DNA of 9,060 nt from an uncultured Lachnospiraceae bacterium (GTDB lineage Bacteria > Bacillota > Clostridia > Lachnospirales > Lachnospiraceae): positions 1 through 9,060 of the forward strand of contig CAMTBF010000117.1 of NCBI GenBank assembly GCA_947068385.1, read 5' to 3'. Below, in pieces: positions 1 to 6,114 of this stretch; the first letter of the stretch is position 1, and every line of letters begins with the position of its first letter. Under the pieces are notes generated by a model. The model searched no databases. It was given only the letters and a program-made list of their open reading frames with translations, and was not told the origin of the DNA. Position numbers and translations under genes: made by a program.

Positions 1-49
1 GACCCTTCTGTATTTGATGGATTAGAGATTTCAAGGGAGACCGCAATCT

Positions 50-1423
50 GTGAACCATCACAACAATCTGCTGGAGATAGAGGAGCATATGTACATTCTG
101 GACGATGTGCAGAAGCCGAATGTATTCCGCAACATGTTCCCCTATTCCGAGATTCCGAAGATTCCCTTCAACGACAGGATCGTGCCCCACAACATGCCGA
201 AGGAGATCTGGATCACGGACACCACCTTCCGGGACGGGCAGCAGTCCAGGGCTCCCTACACCACGGAGCAGATAGTGACTATATATGACTATCTGCACCG
301 GCTGGGCGGGCCCAACGGCATGATCCGGGCCAGCGAGTTCTTCCTCTACAGCAAGAAGGACAGGGACGCGGTCTATAAATGCATGGAGAAGGGATACGAA
401 TTCCCGGAGGTCACCAGCTGGATCCGGGCCAGCAAGGAGGACTTCAAGCTGGTGAAGGAGATCGGCATGAAGGAGACGGGCATCCTGGTGAGCTGCTCCG
501 ATTACCATATCTTTCTGAAGCTGAAGATGACCAGGCGGCAGGCCATGGAGCACTACCTGAGCGTGATCCGGGAGTGCCTGGAGGAGGGCATCAGCCCCAG
601 ATGCCACCTGGAGGACATCACCAGGGCGGACATCTACGGGTATGTGGTGCCTTTCTGCCTGGAGCTGATGAAGCTCATGGAGGAATACCGGATTCCCATC
701 AAGATCCGGGCCTGCGACACCATGGGCTACGGGGTCAACTACCCCGGGGCGGTCATCCCCAGGAGCGTCCAGGGCATCATCTACGCCATCCACACCCATG
801 CGGGGGTGCCCCATGACCTGATAGAGTGGCACGGGCACAATGATTTCTATAAGGCGGTGTCCAATTCCACCACGGCATGGCTCTACGGCTGCGCGGGCAT
901 CAATACCTCGCTGTTCGGCATCGGGGAGCGGACGGGCAATACGCCCCTGGAGGCCATGGTGTTCGAGTACGCCCAGCTCAAGGGCCATCTGAACGGCATG
1001 GACACCACGGTGATCACGGAGCTGGCGGAGTATTACGAGAAGGAGATTGGCTACCGGATTCCGCCCAGGACGCCCTTCGTGGGCAAGAACTTCAATGTGA
1101 CCCGGGCGGGGATCCACGCGGACGGGCTGTTGAAGAACGAGGAGATCTACAATATCTTCGACACGGAGAAGTTCCTGAACAGGCCGGTGCTCTGCGCCGT
1201 GTCCAACACCTCGGGCCTGGCGGGCATCGCCCACTGGATCAATACATATTATAAATTGAAGGACGGGGCCCAGGTGGAGAAGAATTCCCGGCTGGTGGCC
1301 GAGGTGAAGAAGTGGGTGGACGAGGAGTACGCAGGCGGGCGGGTCACGGTGATGACCGATGAGGAGATCGTGGCCTGCGTGGAGCGGGTCTGCAGGGAGG
1401 AGGGCCTATCCCTGGGCGGCTGA
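50..1423 (+). CDS. Probable Re-citrate synthase (HMGL/LeuA-family condensing enzyme)
   Basis: A 457-residue TIM-barrel acyltransferase of the isopropylmalate/homocitrate synthase family. Visible signatures are DTTFRDGQQ (residues 57-65, catalytic Arg61 and metal-binding Asp62), HGHND (261-265, metal-binding His261 and His263), GIGERTGNTPLE (290-301) and TRAGIHADGL (351-360). The protein stops at about 455 residues, so it lacks the C-terminal leucine-binding regulatory domain of full-length LeuA (usually over 500 residues). Clostridial Re-citrate synthases (the Clostridium kluyveri type) have this length and are usually misannotated as isopropylmalate synthase. The NADP isocitrate dehydrogenase two genes downstream supports condensation of oxaloacetate with acetyl-CoA to citrate in the cytoplasm. 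Homocitrate or isopropylmalate synthase remain alternatives, since sequence alone does not fix the acyl acceptor. The GTG start at 50 follows AAGGGAGA (33-40) at 9 nt. An in-frame ATG at 89 has only a badly spaced site. Family membership is near certain; the substrate is inferred. Confidence 0.85.
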   Translation: MNHHNNLLEIEEHMYILDDVQKPNVFRNMFPYSEIPKIPFNDRIVPHNMPKEIWITDTTFRDGQQSRAPYTTEQIVTIYDYLHRLGGPNGMIRASEFFLYSKKDRDAVYKCMEKGYEFPEVTSWIRASKEDFKLVKEIGMKETGILVSCSDYHIFLKLKMTRRQAMEHYLSVIRECLEEGISPRCHLEDITRADIYGYVVPFCLELMKLMEEYRIPIKIRACDTMGYGVNYPGAVIPRSVQGIIYAIHTHAGVPHDLIEWHGHNDFYKAVSNSTTAWLYGCAGINTSLFGIGERTGNTPLEAMVFEYAQLKGHLNGMDTTVITELAEYYEKEIGYRIPPRTPFVGKNFNVTRAGIHADGLLKNEEIYNIFDTEKFLNRPVLCAVSNTSGLAGIAHWINTYYKLKDGAQVEKNSRLVAEVKKWVDEEYAGGRVTVMTDEEIVACVERVCREEGLSLGG

Positions 1424-1520
1424 GCGGGGGTTACCCGGGCTTGAGGCCGGCTTGTCCCGCCATCTGGCCGGAGCAGGAGGGGCCTTCGGTACGGAGAGGA
1501 CGGAAAGCAATGTCTTAGAT

Positions 1521-1549
1521 GGAAGGCCCGGACAGAAAATGGGCTTTCC
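1521..1549 (+). other. Hairpin in the leader of the GntR-family gene
   Basis: GGAAGGCCC (1521-1529) pairs with GGGCTTTCC (1541-1549), giving nine base pairs with one G-T wobble and an 11-nt loop. No T-run follows, so it is not a typical intrinsic terminator. It ends just before GGGAGG (1551-1556), which lies 15 nt from the ATG at 1572. The rest of the 148-nt gap after the citrate synthase gene (1424-1571) is GC-rich, with no gene and no convincing promoter. The stem could be an RNA-processing or translation-control element between two cotranscribed genes, or chance in GC-rich DNA. Confidence 0.3.
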
Positions 1550-1571
1550 GGGGAGGTTAGAGCAAGAGGAA

Positions 1572-2270
1572 ATGGGAAGTTATGACGTAAAGCAGGAGGT
1601 CAGCGACAAGTACTCCCTGCGAGGCCGCGTCTTCAACAAGCTGCGGAGCGATATCCTCAGCGGGCGGTACGCGGAGCATGAAGAACTGAAGGAAGTGGCG
1701 ATCGGCGAGGAGATGGGGGTCAGCCGCACGCCGGTGCGGGAGGCCTTCCGGCAGCTGGAGCTGGAGGGGCTGATCCAGATCATCCCCAACAAGGGCGCCT
1801 ATGTGACGGGCATCACGGAGAAGGACGTGAAGGACATCTACATGATCCGCTCCCGCCTGGAGGGGCTGTGCGCCCGCTGGGCCACGGAGCACATCACCGG
1901 GGAGCAGATGGACGAGATGGAGGAGAATGTCTACCTGGCGGAGTTCCATGCCAGGAAAGGGCATCTGGAGCAGCTGGCCGAGCTGGACAACCGTTTCCAC
2001 GACATCATGTACGAGGCCTGCGACAGCAAGATCCTGGAGCATGAGCTGAAAGCCTTCCACGAGTACGTGCTCCGGGTGCGGAAGAAGACCCTGGCCAATG
2101 TGAACAGGGGGCCGAAATCCAATGCGGAGCACAAAGAGATCATGGAGGCCATCAAGGCGGGGAACGGGGATCTGGCAGAGCAGCTGGCCCATCAGCATAT
2201 GATAAATGCCTACGAGAACATGGTCGAAAACGGATTGCGGGAGGCCTACGCAAGAGAAGAGCAAAAATAA
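1572..2270 (+). CDS. GntR-family transcriptional regulator, FadR/FCD subfamily
   Basis: A 232-residue cytoplasmic DNA-binding regulator. Residues about 14-80 form a winged helix-turn-helix typical of GntR proteins, with the recognition-helix signature VSRTPVREAFRQLELEGLI (50-68) followed by the wing NKGAYV. Residues about 85-220 match an all-helical FCD ligand domain. The expected metal/ligand residues are present: Asp139 and His143 in DNRFHD, His187 in EHKEI, and His209 in HQHM. FCD proteins bind small carboxylates, often through a metal ion. Its position between a probable citrate synthase gene and isocitrate dehydrogenase (43 nt downstream) suggests it controls the cluster in response to a related carboxylate; this is inference. 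The start is uncertain: ATG 1572 gives the usual family length, with AGAGGA very close and GGGAGG 15 nt upstream. An in-frame ATG at 1539 would add 11 residues that do not look like GntR sequence. Confidence 0.9.
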   Translation: MGSYDVKQEVSDKYSLRGRVFNKLRSDILSGRYAEHEELKEVAIGEEMGVSRTPVREAFRQLELEGLIQIIPNKGAYVTGITEKDVKDIYMIRSRLEGLCARWATEHITGEQMDEMEENVYLAEFHARKGHLEQLAELDNRFHDIMYEACDSKILEHELKAFHEYVLRVRKKTLANVNRGPKSNAEHKEIMEAIKAGNGDLAEQLAHQHMINAYENMVENGLREAYAREEQK

Positions 2271-2313
2271 GGTAGAACCGCGCAGCGACTAATATGAAGG
2301 AGGAACGCGATAA

Positions 2314-3522
2314 ATGGACAGAATCAGGATGACCACACCACTGGTGGAGATGGACGGGGACGAGATGACCAGGATCCTCTGGCAGATGATAAAGGACGAG
2401 CTGCTGCTCCCCTATATCGATCTAAAGACAGAGTACTACGACCTGGGGCTGGAACACCGCAATGCCACGGACGACCAGGTCACGGTGGACTCCGCCAACG
2501 CCACGTTGAAGTACGGCGTGGCCGTGAAATGCGCCACCATCACCCCCAACGGGGCCAGGATGAAGGAATATGACCTGAAGGAGATGTGGAAGAGCCCCAA
2601 CGGCACCATCCGCGCCATCCTGGACGGCACGGTATTCCGCGCCCCCATCCTGATCAACGGCATCGTGCCCTATGTGAAGAACTGGACCAAGCCCATCACC
2701 ATCGCCCGCCATGCATACGGCGACGTGTACAAGAATACGGAGATCAAGGTGCCGGGGCCGGGGAAGGCTGAGCTGGTGTTCACCGCAGCGGACGGGACCC
2801 AGACCAGGGAGGTGATCCATGAGTTCACCGGGGCGGGCATCCTCCAGGGCATCCACAACACGGAGGAATCCATCGCGAGCTTCGCCAGGGCATGCTTCGC
2901 CTATGCGGTGGACACCAGGCAGGATCTGTGGTTCTCCACCAAGGATACGATCTCCAAGAAGTACGACCATACCTTCAAGGACATCTTCCAGGAGATCTAC
3001 GAGGCGGAATACAAGGAGAAATTTGAGGAGCTGGGCATCGAGTATTTCTACACCCTGATAGACGATGCGGTGGCCAGGGTGATCCGCTCCGAGGGAGGCT
3101 TTATCTGGGCCTGCAAGAATTATGACGGGGATGTCATGTCCGACATGGTGGCCACGGCCTACGGCGACCTGTCCATGATGACCTCTGTGCTGGTGTCGCC
3201 CTCCGGCGTCTACGAGTACGAGGCCGCCCACGGCACGGTGCAGCGCCATTATTACAGGCATCTGAAGGGGGAGGAGACCTCCACCAACTCCATCGCCACC
3301 ATCTTCGCCTGGACGGGGGCGCTGCGCAAGCGCGGGGAGCTGGACGGCAACGGGCAGCTTATGGCATTCGCCGACAAGCTGGAGCTGGCCTGCGTGAAGA
3401 CCGTGGAGGACGGGAAGATGACCAAGAGCCTGTCCCTGATCTCCACCTGTGAGAATCCGGTCATCCTCAACAGCCTGGACTTCATCAAGGCCATCCGGGA
3501 GACCTTGGACAGCCTATTGTAA
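2314..3522 (+). CDS. icd: NADP-dependent isocitrate dehydrogenase, eukaryotic-type
   Basis: A 402-residue enzyme that oxidatively decarboxylates isocitrate to 2-oxoglutarate, using NADP and Mg/Mn. It resembles the homodimeric type II (human IDH1-like) enzymes rather than E. coli Icd. Recognisable blocks are SPNGTIR (94-100), GTVFR (105-109), ARHAYGDVY (131-139), KKYDHTFKDIFQEIYE (215-230), GGFIWACKNYDGDVMSD (261-277) and AAHGTVQRH (304-312). Substrate-binding Arg100, Arg109 and Arg132 and Tyr139 fall at the same numbers as in human IDH1. Asp273 and Asp277 correspond to the metal-binding aspartates, and Arg311-His312 to the NADP-phosphate contacts. The ATG at 2314 follows a strong AAGGAGG (2297-2303) at 10 nt. 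The gene lies 43 nt after the GntR regulator with no terminator between, so cotranscription is likely. It probably makes 2-oxoglutarate and NADPH for glutamate synthesis. Confidence 0.96.
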   Translation: MDRIRMTTPLVEMDGDEMTRILWQMIKDELLLPYIDLKTEYYDLGLEHRNATDDQVTVDSANATLKYGVAVKCATITPNGARMKEYDLKEMWKSPNGTIRAILDGTVFRAPILINGIVPYVKNWTKPITIARHAYGDVYKNTEIKVPGPGKAELVFTAADGTQTREVIHEFTGAGILQGIHNTEESIASFARACFAYAVDTRQDLWFSTKDTISKKYDHTFKDIFQEIYEAEYKEKFEELGIEYFYTLIDDAVARVIRSEGGFIWACKNYDGDVMSDMVATAYGDLSMMTSVLVSPSGVYEYEAAHGTVQRHYYRHLKGEETSTNSIATIFAWTGALRKRGELDGNGQLMAFADKLELACVKTVEDGKMTKSLSLISTCENPVILNSLDFIKAIRETLDSLL

Positions 3523-3545
3523 TATGGTAAAAACATGTAAAGTCC

Positions 3546-3583
3546 ATGGGAGCGGCTGGCATCATTCTGCCAGCTGCTCCCAT
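3546..3583. terminator. Shared hairpin between converging icd and ABC-F genes
   Basis: Arms 3546-3561 and 3568-3583 form a 16-bp stem with a single G-T wobble and a 6-nt loop (3562-3567). It starts 24 bases after the icd stop. The loop contains the ABC-F stop codon (3562-3564, TGA on the minus strand), and the right arm encodes the last residues of that protein. The T-runs are imperfect: CTTTT at 3595-3599 on the plus side and a five-T run at 3531-3535 read on the minus strand. Long, stable and correctly placed, it probably ends both transcripts. Confidence 0.75.
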
Positions 3584-5526
3584 TCTTCATACAGCTTTTC
3601 CAGCGTCTCCTGGAGTCCGGCCTGCTCTGTGGTAAGCTCCTGGAGCCGGGCCACCTGTGTGCCGATGGCGGGGTCGGAGAGCAGGGCATCGATTTCGGCG
3701 TTCCTGTCCTCCAGGGCGGCGATTCTTTCCTCGCATTTTTTCAGATCGTTCTCTTTCTTGCGGATCCGCGCCTGCTCCTCCTTTTTGGCCAGCCAGTCCT
3801 GCTTCGCGTCAGGCTCCACGGATTTGGCGGAGCCGGCGGAAGCGGCCGTGCCCGCGGAAGGACTGTCAGGGAGGGCGGCGGAAGCCGTCCCGGTCTGCGA
3901 AGCCCCCACAGCCGCCATCACTGTGTCGCGCTTTTCCAGATAGTAATCATAGTTGCCGATATAGTTCACGAACTTCTGGGCCGTCAGGTCCAGGATCCGG
4001 TGGGCCGTCCTGTTGATGAAGTACCTGTCATGGGACACATACAGCACCGTGCCCTCATAGCTGTTCAGCGCGTCCTCCAGGATCTCCTTGGAGGCGATGT
4101 CCAGATGATTGGTGGGCTCGTCCAGGATCAGGAAATTGGCGTTGCCCAGCATGAGCTTGGCCAGGGACACCCGGCCCCGCTCCCCGCCGCTTAAGCTCTC
4201 GATGCGCTTGAACACGTCGTCCCCGGTAAACAGGAAAGCGGCCAGGATGTTCCGGATCTCCGTATTGTTCAGATAGGGATAGTCGTCGGAGATCTCTTCG
4301 AACAATGTCTTCTCCCCGTGGAGCACATGGTGCTCCTGGTCGTAGTAGCCGATCTCCACGTTCATGCCCAGCCGGAAGCTCCCCCTGTCCGGCGGCAGCA
4401 CCCGGTTCAATATCTTCAAAAGCGTGGTCTTCCCCGTGCCGTTGTCCCCGATGACGGCCACATGCTCCCCCCGCTTGATCTCAAAATCCACGTTTTCGAA
4501 CAGCGGCTGGCTGCCGAAGGCTTTCGTCAGGCCCTCCACGGTCAGCACATCGTTCCCGCTCAGCTTCCTGGGGGTGAGGCGGATGCGCATGTCCGTCCGG
4601 ACCTCCGTGGGCTTTTCCAGCACGTCCATCTTTTCTAATAGCTTCTCCCTGCTCTCGGCCCGGCGGACGGACTTCTCCGTGTTGTAGGAGCGCAGCCGCT
4701 CGATGACCTCCTCCTGGTGCCGGATCTCCCGCTGCTGGTTCAGATAGGCGGCCATGGCGGCGGCCCGCAGCTGCTCCTTCTTCACGGCATAGTCCGAATA
4801 ATTCCCGGAGAAGACCGTGGACTTGGTCTGGTCGATCTCGATGACCTTGGTGGCGATCCGGTTCAGGAAATAGCGGTCGTGGGAGACGATGATGACCGCG
4901 CCTTTATAGTTCGTCAGGTAGGTCTCCAGCCAGGCGATGGAGCTCATGTCCAGGTGGTTGGTGGGCTCGTCCAGGATGATCAGATCGGGCCTTTGCAGCA
5001 GGAGCTTGCCCAGGGCCACCCGGGTCTTCTGGCCGCCGGAGAGGGTGGAGACAGGCTTGTCGAACTCTGATTCCGGGAATCCTAGGCCCTTCAGCACCCC
5101 TGTGAGCTCGCTTTTGTAGAGATATCCGTCCCCCGTCTCAAAGGCGTGGGTCAGGGAGGCGTACTGCTTCATCAGGGCCTCCAGGGCGCTGCCCTCTTTT
5201 GACTGCATGGCAAGCTCGCATTCGCGGATGCGCCGCTCCAGGTCCACCAGATGCTGCTTCACCGACAAAAGCTCCTCGTAGATGGTATTGGCAGTGTCCA
5301 CGGCCCCGTCCTGGGCCAGGTAGCCAAAAGTCTTGCCCCTGGACAGGGTGACCGTGCCCTCGTCCGCCGCCATCTCCCCCACCAGGATGCGCAGCAGGGT
5401 GGTCTTCCCCGCGCCGTTGATGCCCACGATGGCCGCTTTTTCGTAATCTTCTATATGGAAGCTGACATTTGCCAGCACCCTGTTCTCCAGGAACGCTTTG
5501 CTTATATTGTGACAAGACAGTACCAT
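3562..5526 (-). CDS. ABC-F family ATPase (YdiF/Uup-like), ribosome-associated
   Basis: A 654-residue soluble protein with two ABC ATPase domains and no membrane segment, the ABC-F layout. Domain 1 has Walker A GINGAGKTT (35-43), signature LSGGQ (162-166), Walker B ILDEPTNHLD (184-193, catalytic Glu187) and switch His216. A charged helical interdomain linker spans about 245-315. Domain 2 has Walker A GDNGTGKTT (360-368), LSGGE (445-449), Walker B ILDEPTNHLD (467-476, Glu470) and His499. An Ala/Ser/Gly/Pro-rich hinge (about 537-575) leads to a charged C-terminal coiled coil (about 578-652) like the Uup/YdiF C-terminal domain. Known ABC-F proteins act at the ribosomal E site, relieving stalls or protecting from antibiotics. 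Length and tail favour a housekeeping YdiF/Uup-type factor over a resistance protein, though specificity cannot be read from sequence. The ATG has AAGGAAGG (5535-5542) at 8 nt. Confidence 0.95.
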   Translation of the reverse strand: MVLSCHNISKAFLENRVLANVSFHIEDYEKAAIVGINGAGKTTLLRILVGEMAADEGTVTLSRGKTFGYLAQDGAVDTANTIYEELLSVKQHLVDLERRIRECELAMQSKEGSALEALMKQYASLTHAFETGDGYLYKSELTGVLKGLGFPESEFDKPVSTLSGGQKTRVALGKLLLQRPDLIILDEPTNHLDMSSIAWLETYLTNYKGAVIIVSHDRYFLNRIATKVIEIDQTKSTVFSGNYSDYAVKKEQLRAAAMAAYLNQQREIRHQEEVIERLRSYNTEKSVRRAESREKLLEKMDVLEKPTEVRTDMRIRLTPRKLSGNDVLTVEGLTKAFGSQPLFENVDFEIKRGEHVAVIGDNGTGKTTLLKILNRVLPPDRGSFRLGMNVEIGYYDQEHHVLHGEKTLFEEISDDYPYLNNTEIRNILAAFLFTGDDVFKRIESLSGGERGRVSLAKLMLGNANFLILDEPTNHLDIASKEILEDALNSYEGTVLYVSHDRYFINRTAHRILDLTAQKFVNYIGNYDYYLEKRDTVMAAVGASQTGTASAALPDSPSAGTAASAGSAKSVEPDAKQDWLAKKEEQARIRKKENDLKKCEERIAALEDRNAEIDALLSDPAIGTQVARLQELTTEQAGLQETLEKLYEEWEQLAE

Positions 5527-5540
5527 TGCTCTATCCTTCC

Positions 5541-5562
5541 TTATCCGTTCTTTATCCGTTCT
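5541..5562. repeat. Perfect 11-bp tandem duplication in the ABC-F leader
   Basis: TTATCCGTTCT occurs twice head to tail (5541-5551 and 5552-5562). It lies in the predicted 5' untranslated leader of the ABC-F transcript, where it reads AGAACGGATAA, and it touches the ribosome binding site. It may be a replication-slippage duplication or a repeated binding site; nothing in the sequence decides between them. Confidence 0.6.
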
Positions 5563-5603
5563 CCTGTGGAGCCCGCTGATTTCCGATACTCTGCTGTGGA
5601 TAT

Positions 5604-5632
5604 ATTTTACTGTGGAAAAAGGGAACTGTCAA
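5604..5632 (-). promoter_or_regulatory. Sigma-A-type promoter for the ABC-F gene
   Basis: Read on the minus strand, a consensus -35 TTGACA (5627-5632) is followed by a 17-bp spacer and a -10 TAAAAT (5604-5609). Transcription would begin near 5597, giving a leader of about 70 nt. This is the strongest promoter match in the window. Confidence 0.8.
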
Positions 5633-5649
5633 TGCGGATGAAAAAGGAT

Positions 5650-5678
5650 TTGCGCGAAAGCGGAAATTGTTGTAAAAT
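5650..5678 (+). promoter_or_regulatory. Sigma-A-type promoter for the ArsR-family gene
   Basis: A -35 TTGCGC (5650-5655), a 17-bp spacer and a -10 TAAAAT (5673-5678) precede the regulator, with a predicted start near 5685. It is back to back with the ABC-F promoter, only 17 bp separating the two -35 boxes. A regulator bound here could affect both genes. Confidence 0.65.
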
Positions 5679-5690
5679 AGCTTTAGCATC

Positions 5691-5701
5691 GAAAAATTTT
5701 C
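5691..5701. promoter_or_regulatory. Possible operator: short AT-rich inverted repeat
   Basis: GAAAA-A-TTTTC is an 11-bp perfect dyad at about +7 to +17 of the predicted ArsR-family transcript, a position where autorepressors often bind. It is short and AT-rich and does not clearly match the longer 12-2-12 dyads known for SmtB/CzrA proteins. Confidence 0.25.
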
Positions 5702-5740
5702 AGAGAATGCGTTATCGGAGAACGGGAGAAGAGGGTGGCC

Positions 5741-6085
5741 ATGGAAGAGAATGCGTACCTCCATGTGGACGGAGGGACTTTGAAGCTGATAGACGAGAGG
5801 ATGCCGCCGGAGGAGGAGCTGCTGGATCTGGCGGAGTTCTTCAAGGTGTTCGGGGACGGCACGCGGCTGAAGATCCTGTACGTGCTGCTGGCCGCGGAGA
5901 TGTGCGTCTACGACATCGCTATGGTGCTGGGCATGTCCCAGTCGGCGATCTCCCACCAGCTGCGGGTGCTGAAGCAGATGGACCTGGTGAAAAACCGCCG
6001 GGAGGGCAAGACCATATTCTACTCCCTGGCCGATTCCCATATCGTCACGATCCTCAGCCAGGGGCTGGACCATATCGAGGAGTGA
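5741..6085 (+). CDS. ArsR/SmtB-family metalloregulator, probable zinc-type sensor
   Basis: A 114-residue winged-helix repressor. The N-terminal region (1-30) precedes the core FFKVFGDGTRLKILYVL (33-49). The recognition helix is MSQSAISHQLRVLKQMDLV (65-83), followed by the wing NRREGKTIFYSL (85-96). The final helix carries Asp98-x-His100-x10-His111-x2-Glu114, matching the alpha-5 zinc-site pattern of SmtB (D-x-H-x10-H-x2-E) and close to CzrA. Cys55 in EMCVYDIA sits where SmtB has LCVGDLA. Such proteins leave the operator when zinc or a similar ion binds across the dimer. No metal exporter gene is adjacent: the divergent neighbour is an ABC-F ATPase and the next gene converges. The target may therefore be itself, the ABC-F promoter or a distant gene. 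ATG 5741 follows GAGGG (5731-5735); an in-frame GTG at 5735 would add two residues. Confidence 0.9.
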   Translation: MEENAYLHVDGGTLKLIDERMPPEEELLDLAEFFKVFGDGTRLKILYVLLAAEMCVYDIAMVLGMSQSAISHQLRVLKQMDLVKNRREGKTIFYSLADSHIVTILSQGLDHIEE

Positions 6086-6114
6086 GCCGCGGCAGGTCAC
6101 TTCTGTGCCGCGGC
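6086..6114. terminator. Hairpin between converging ArsR-family and propeller genes
   Basis: GCCGCGGCA (6086-6094) and TGCCGCGGC (6106-6114) form a perfect 9-bp GC-rich stem with an 11-nt loop. The left arm starts directly after the ArsR-family stop codon. The loop contains the stop codon of the minus-strand gene (6097-6099), and the right arm encodes its alanine-rich end. There is no T-run on either strand, so an intrinsic terminator is likely from position but not canonical. Confidence 0.5.

Noticed and set aside
2..25. Possible tail of an upstream gene ending at TAG 23-25
   Set aside because: Only seven codons are visible and no family can be recognised, so an upstream aconitase or other gene cannot be claimed.
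1557..2264. Antisense open frame opposite the GntR-family gene
   Set aside because: Shadow of a clear GntR/FCD protein on the plus strand; low-complexity Leu/His/Val content.
2271..2279. GGTAGAACC, resembling the GGTNNNACC core of FadR-type operators, just after the regulator gene
   Set aside because: Six defined bases are too few to be significant, and I see no second copy near 1-50 or 1424-1571.
2422..3261. Long antisense open frame (279 codons) opposite icd
   Set aside because: It follows from GC-rich codon structure of a highly conserved gene. It has no ribosome site, and its composition (many Gly, His, Val) is not protein-like.
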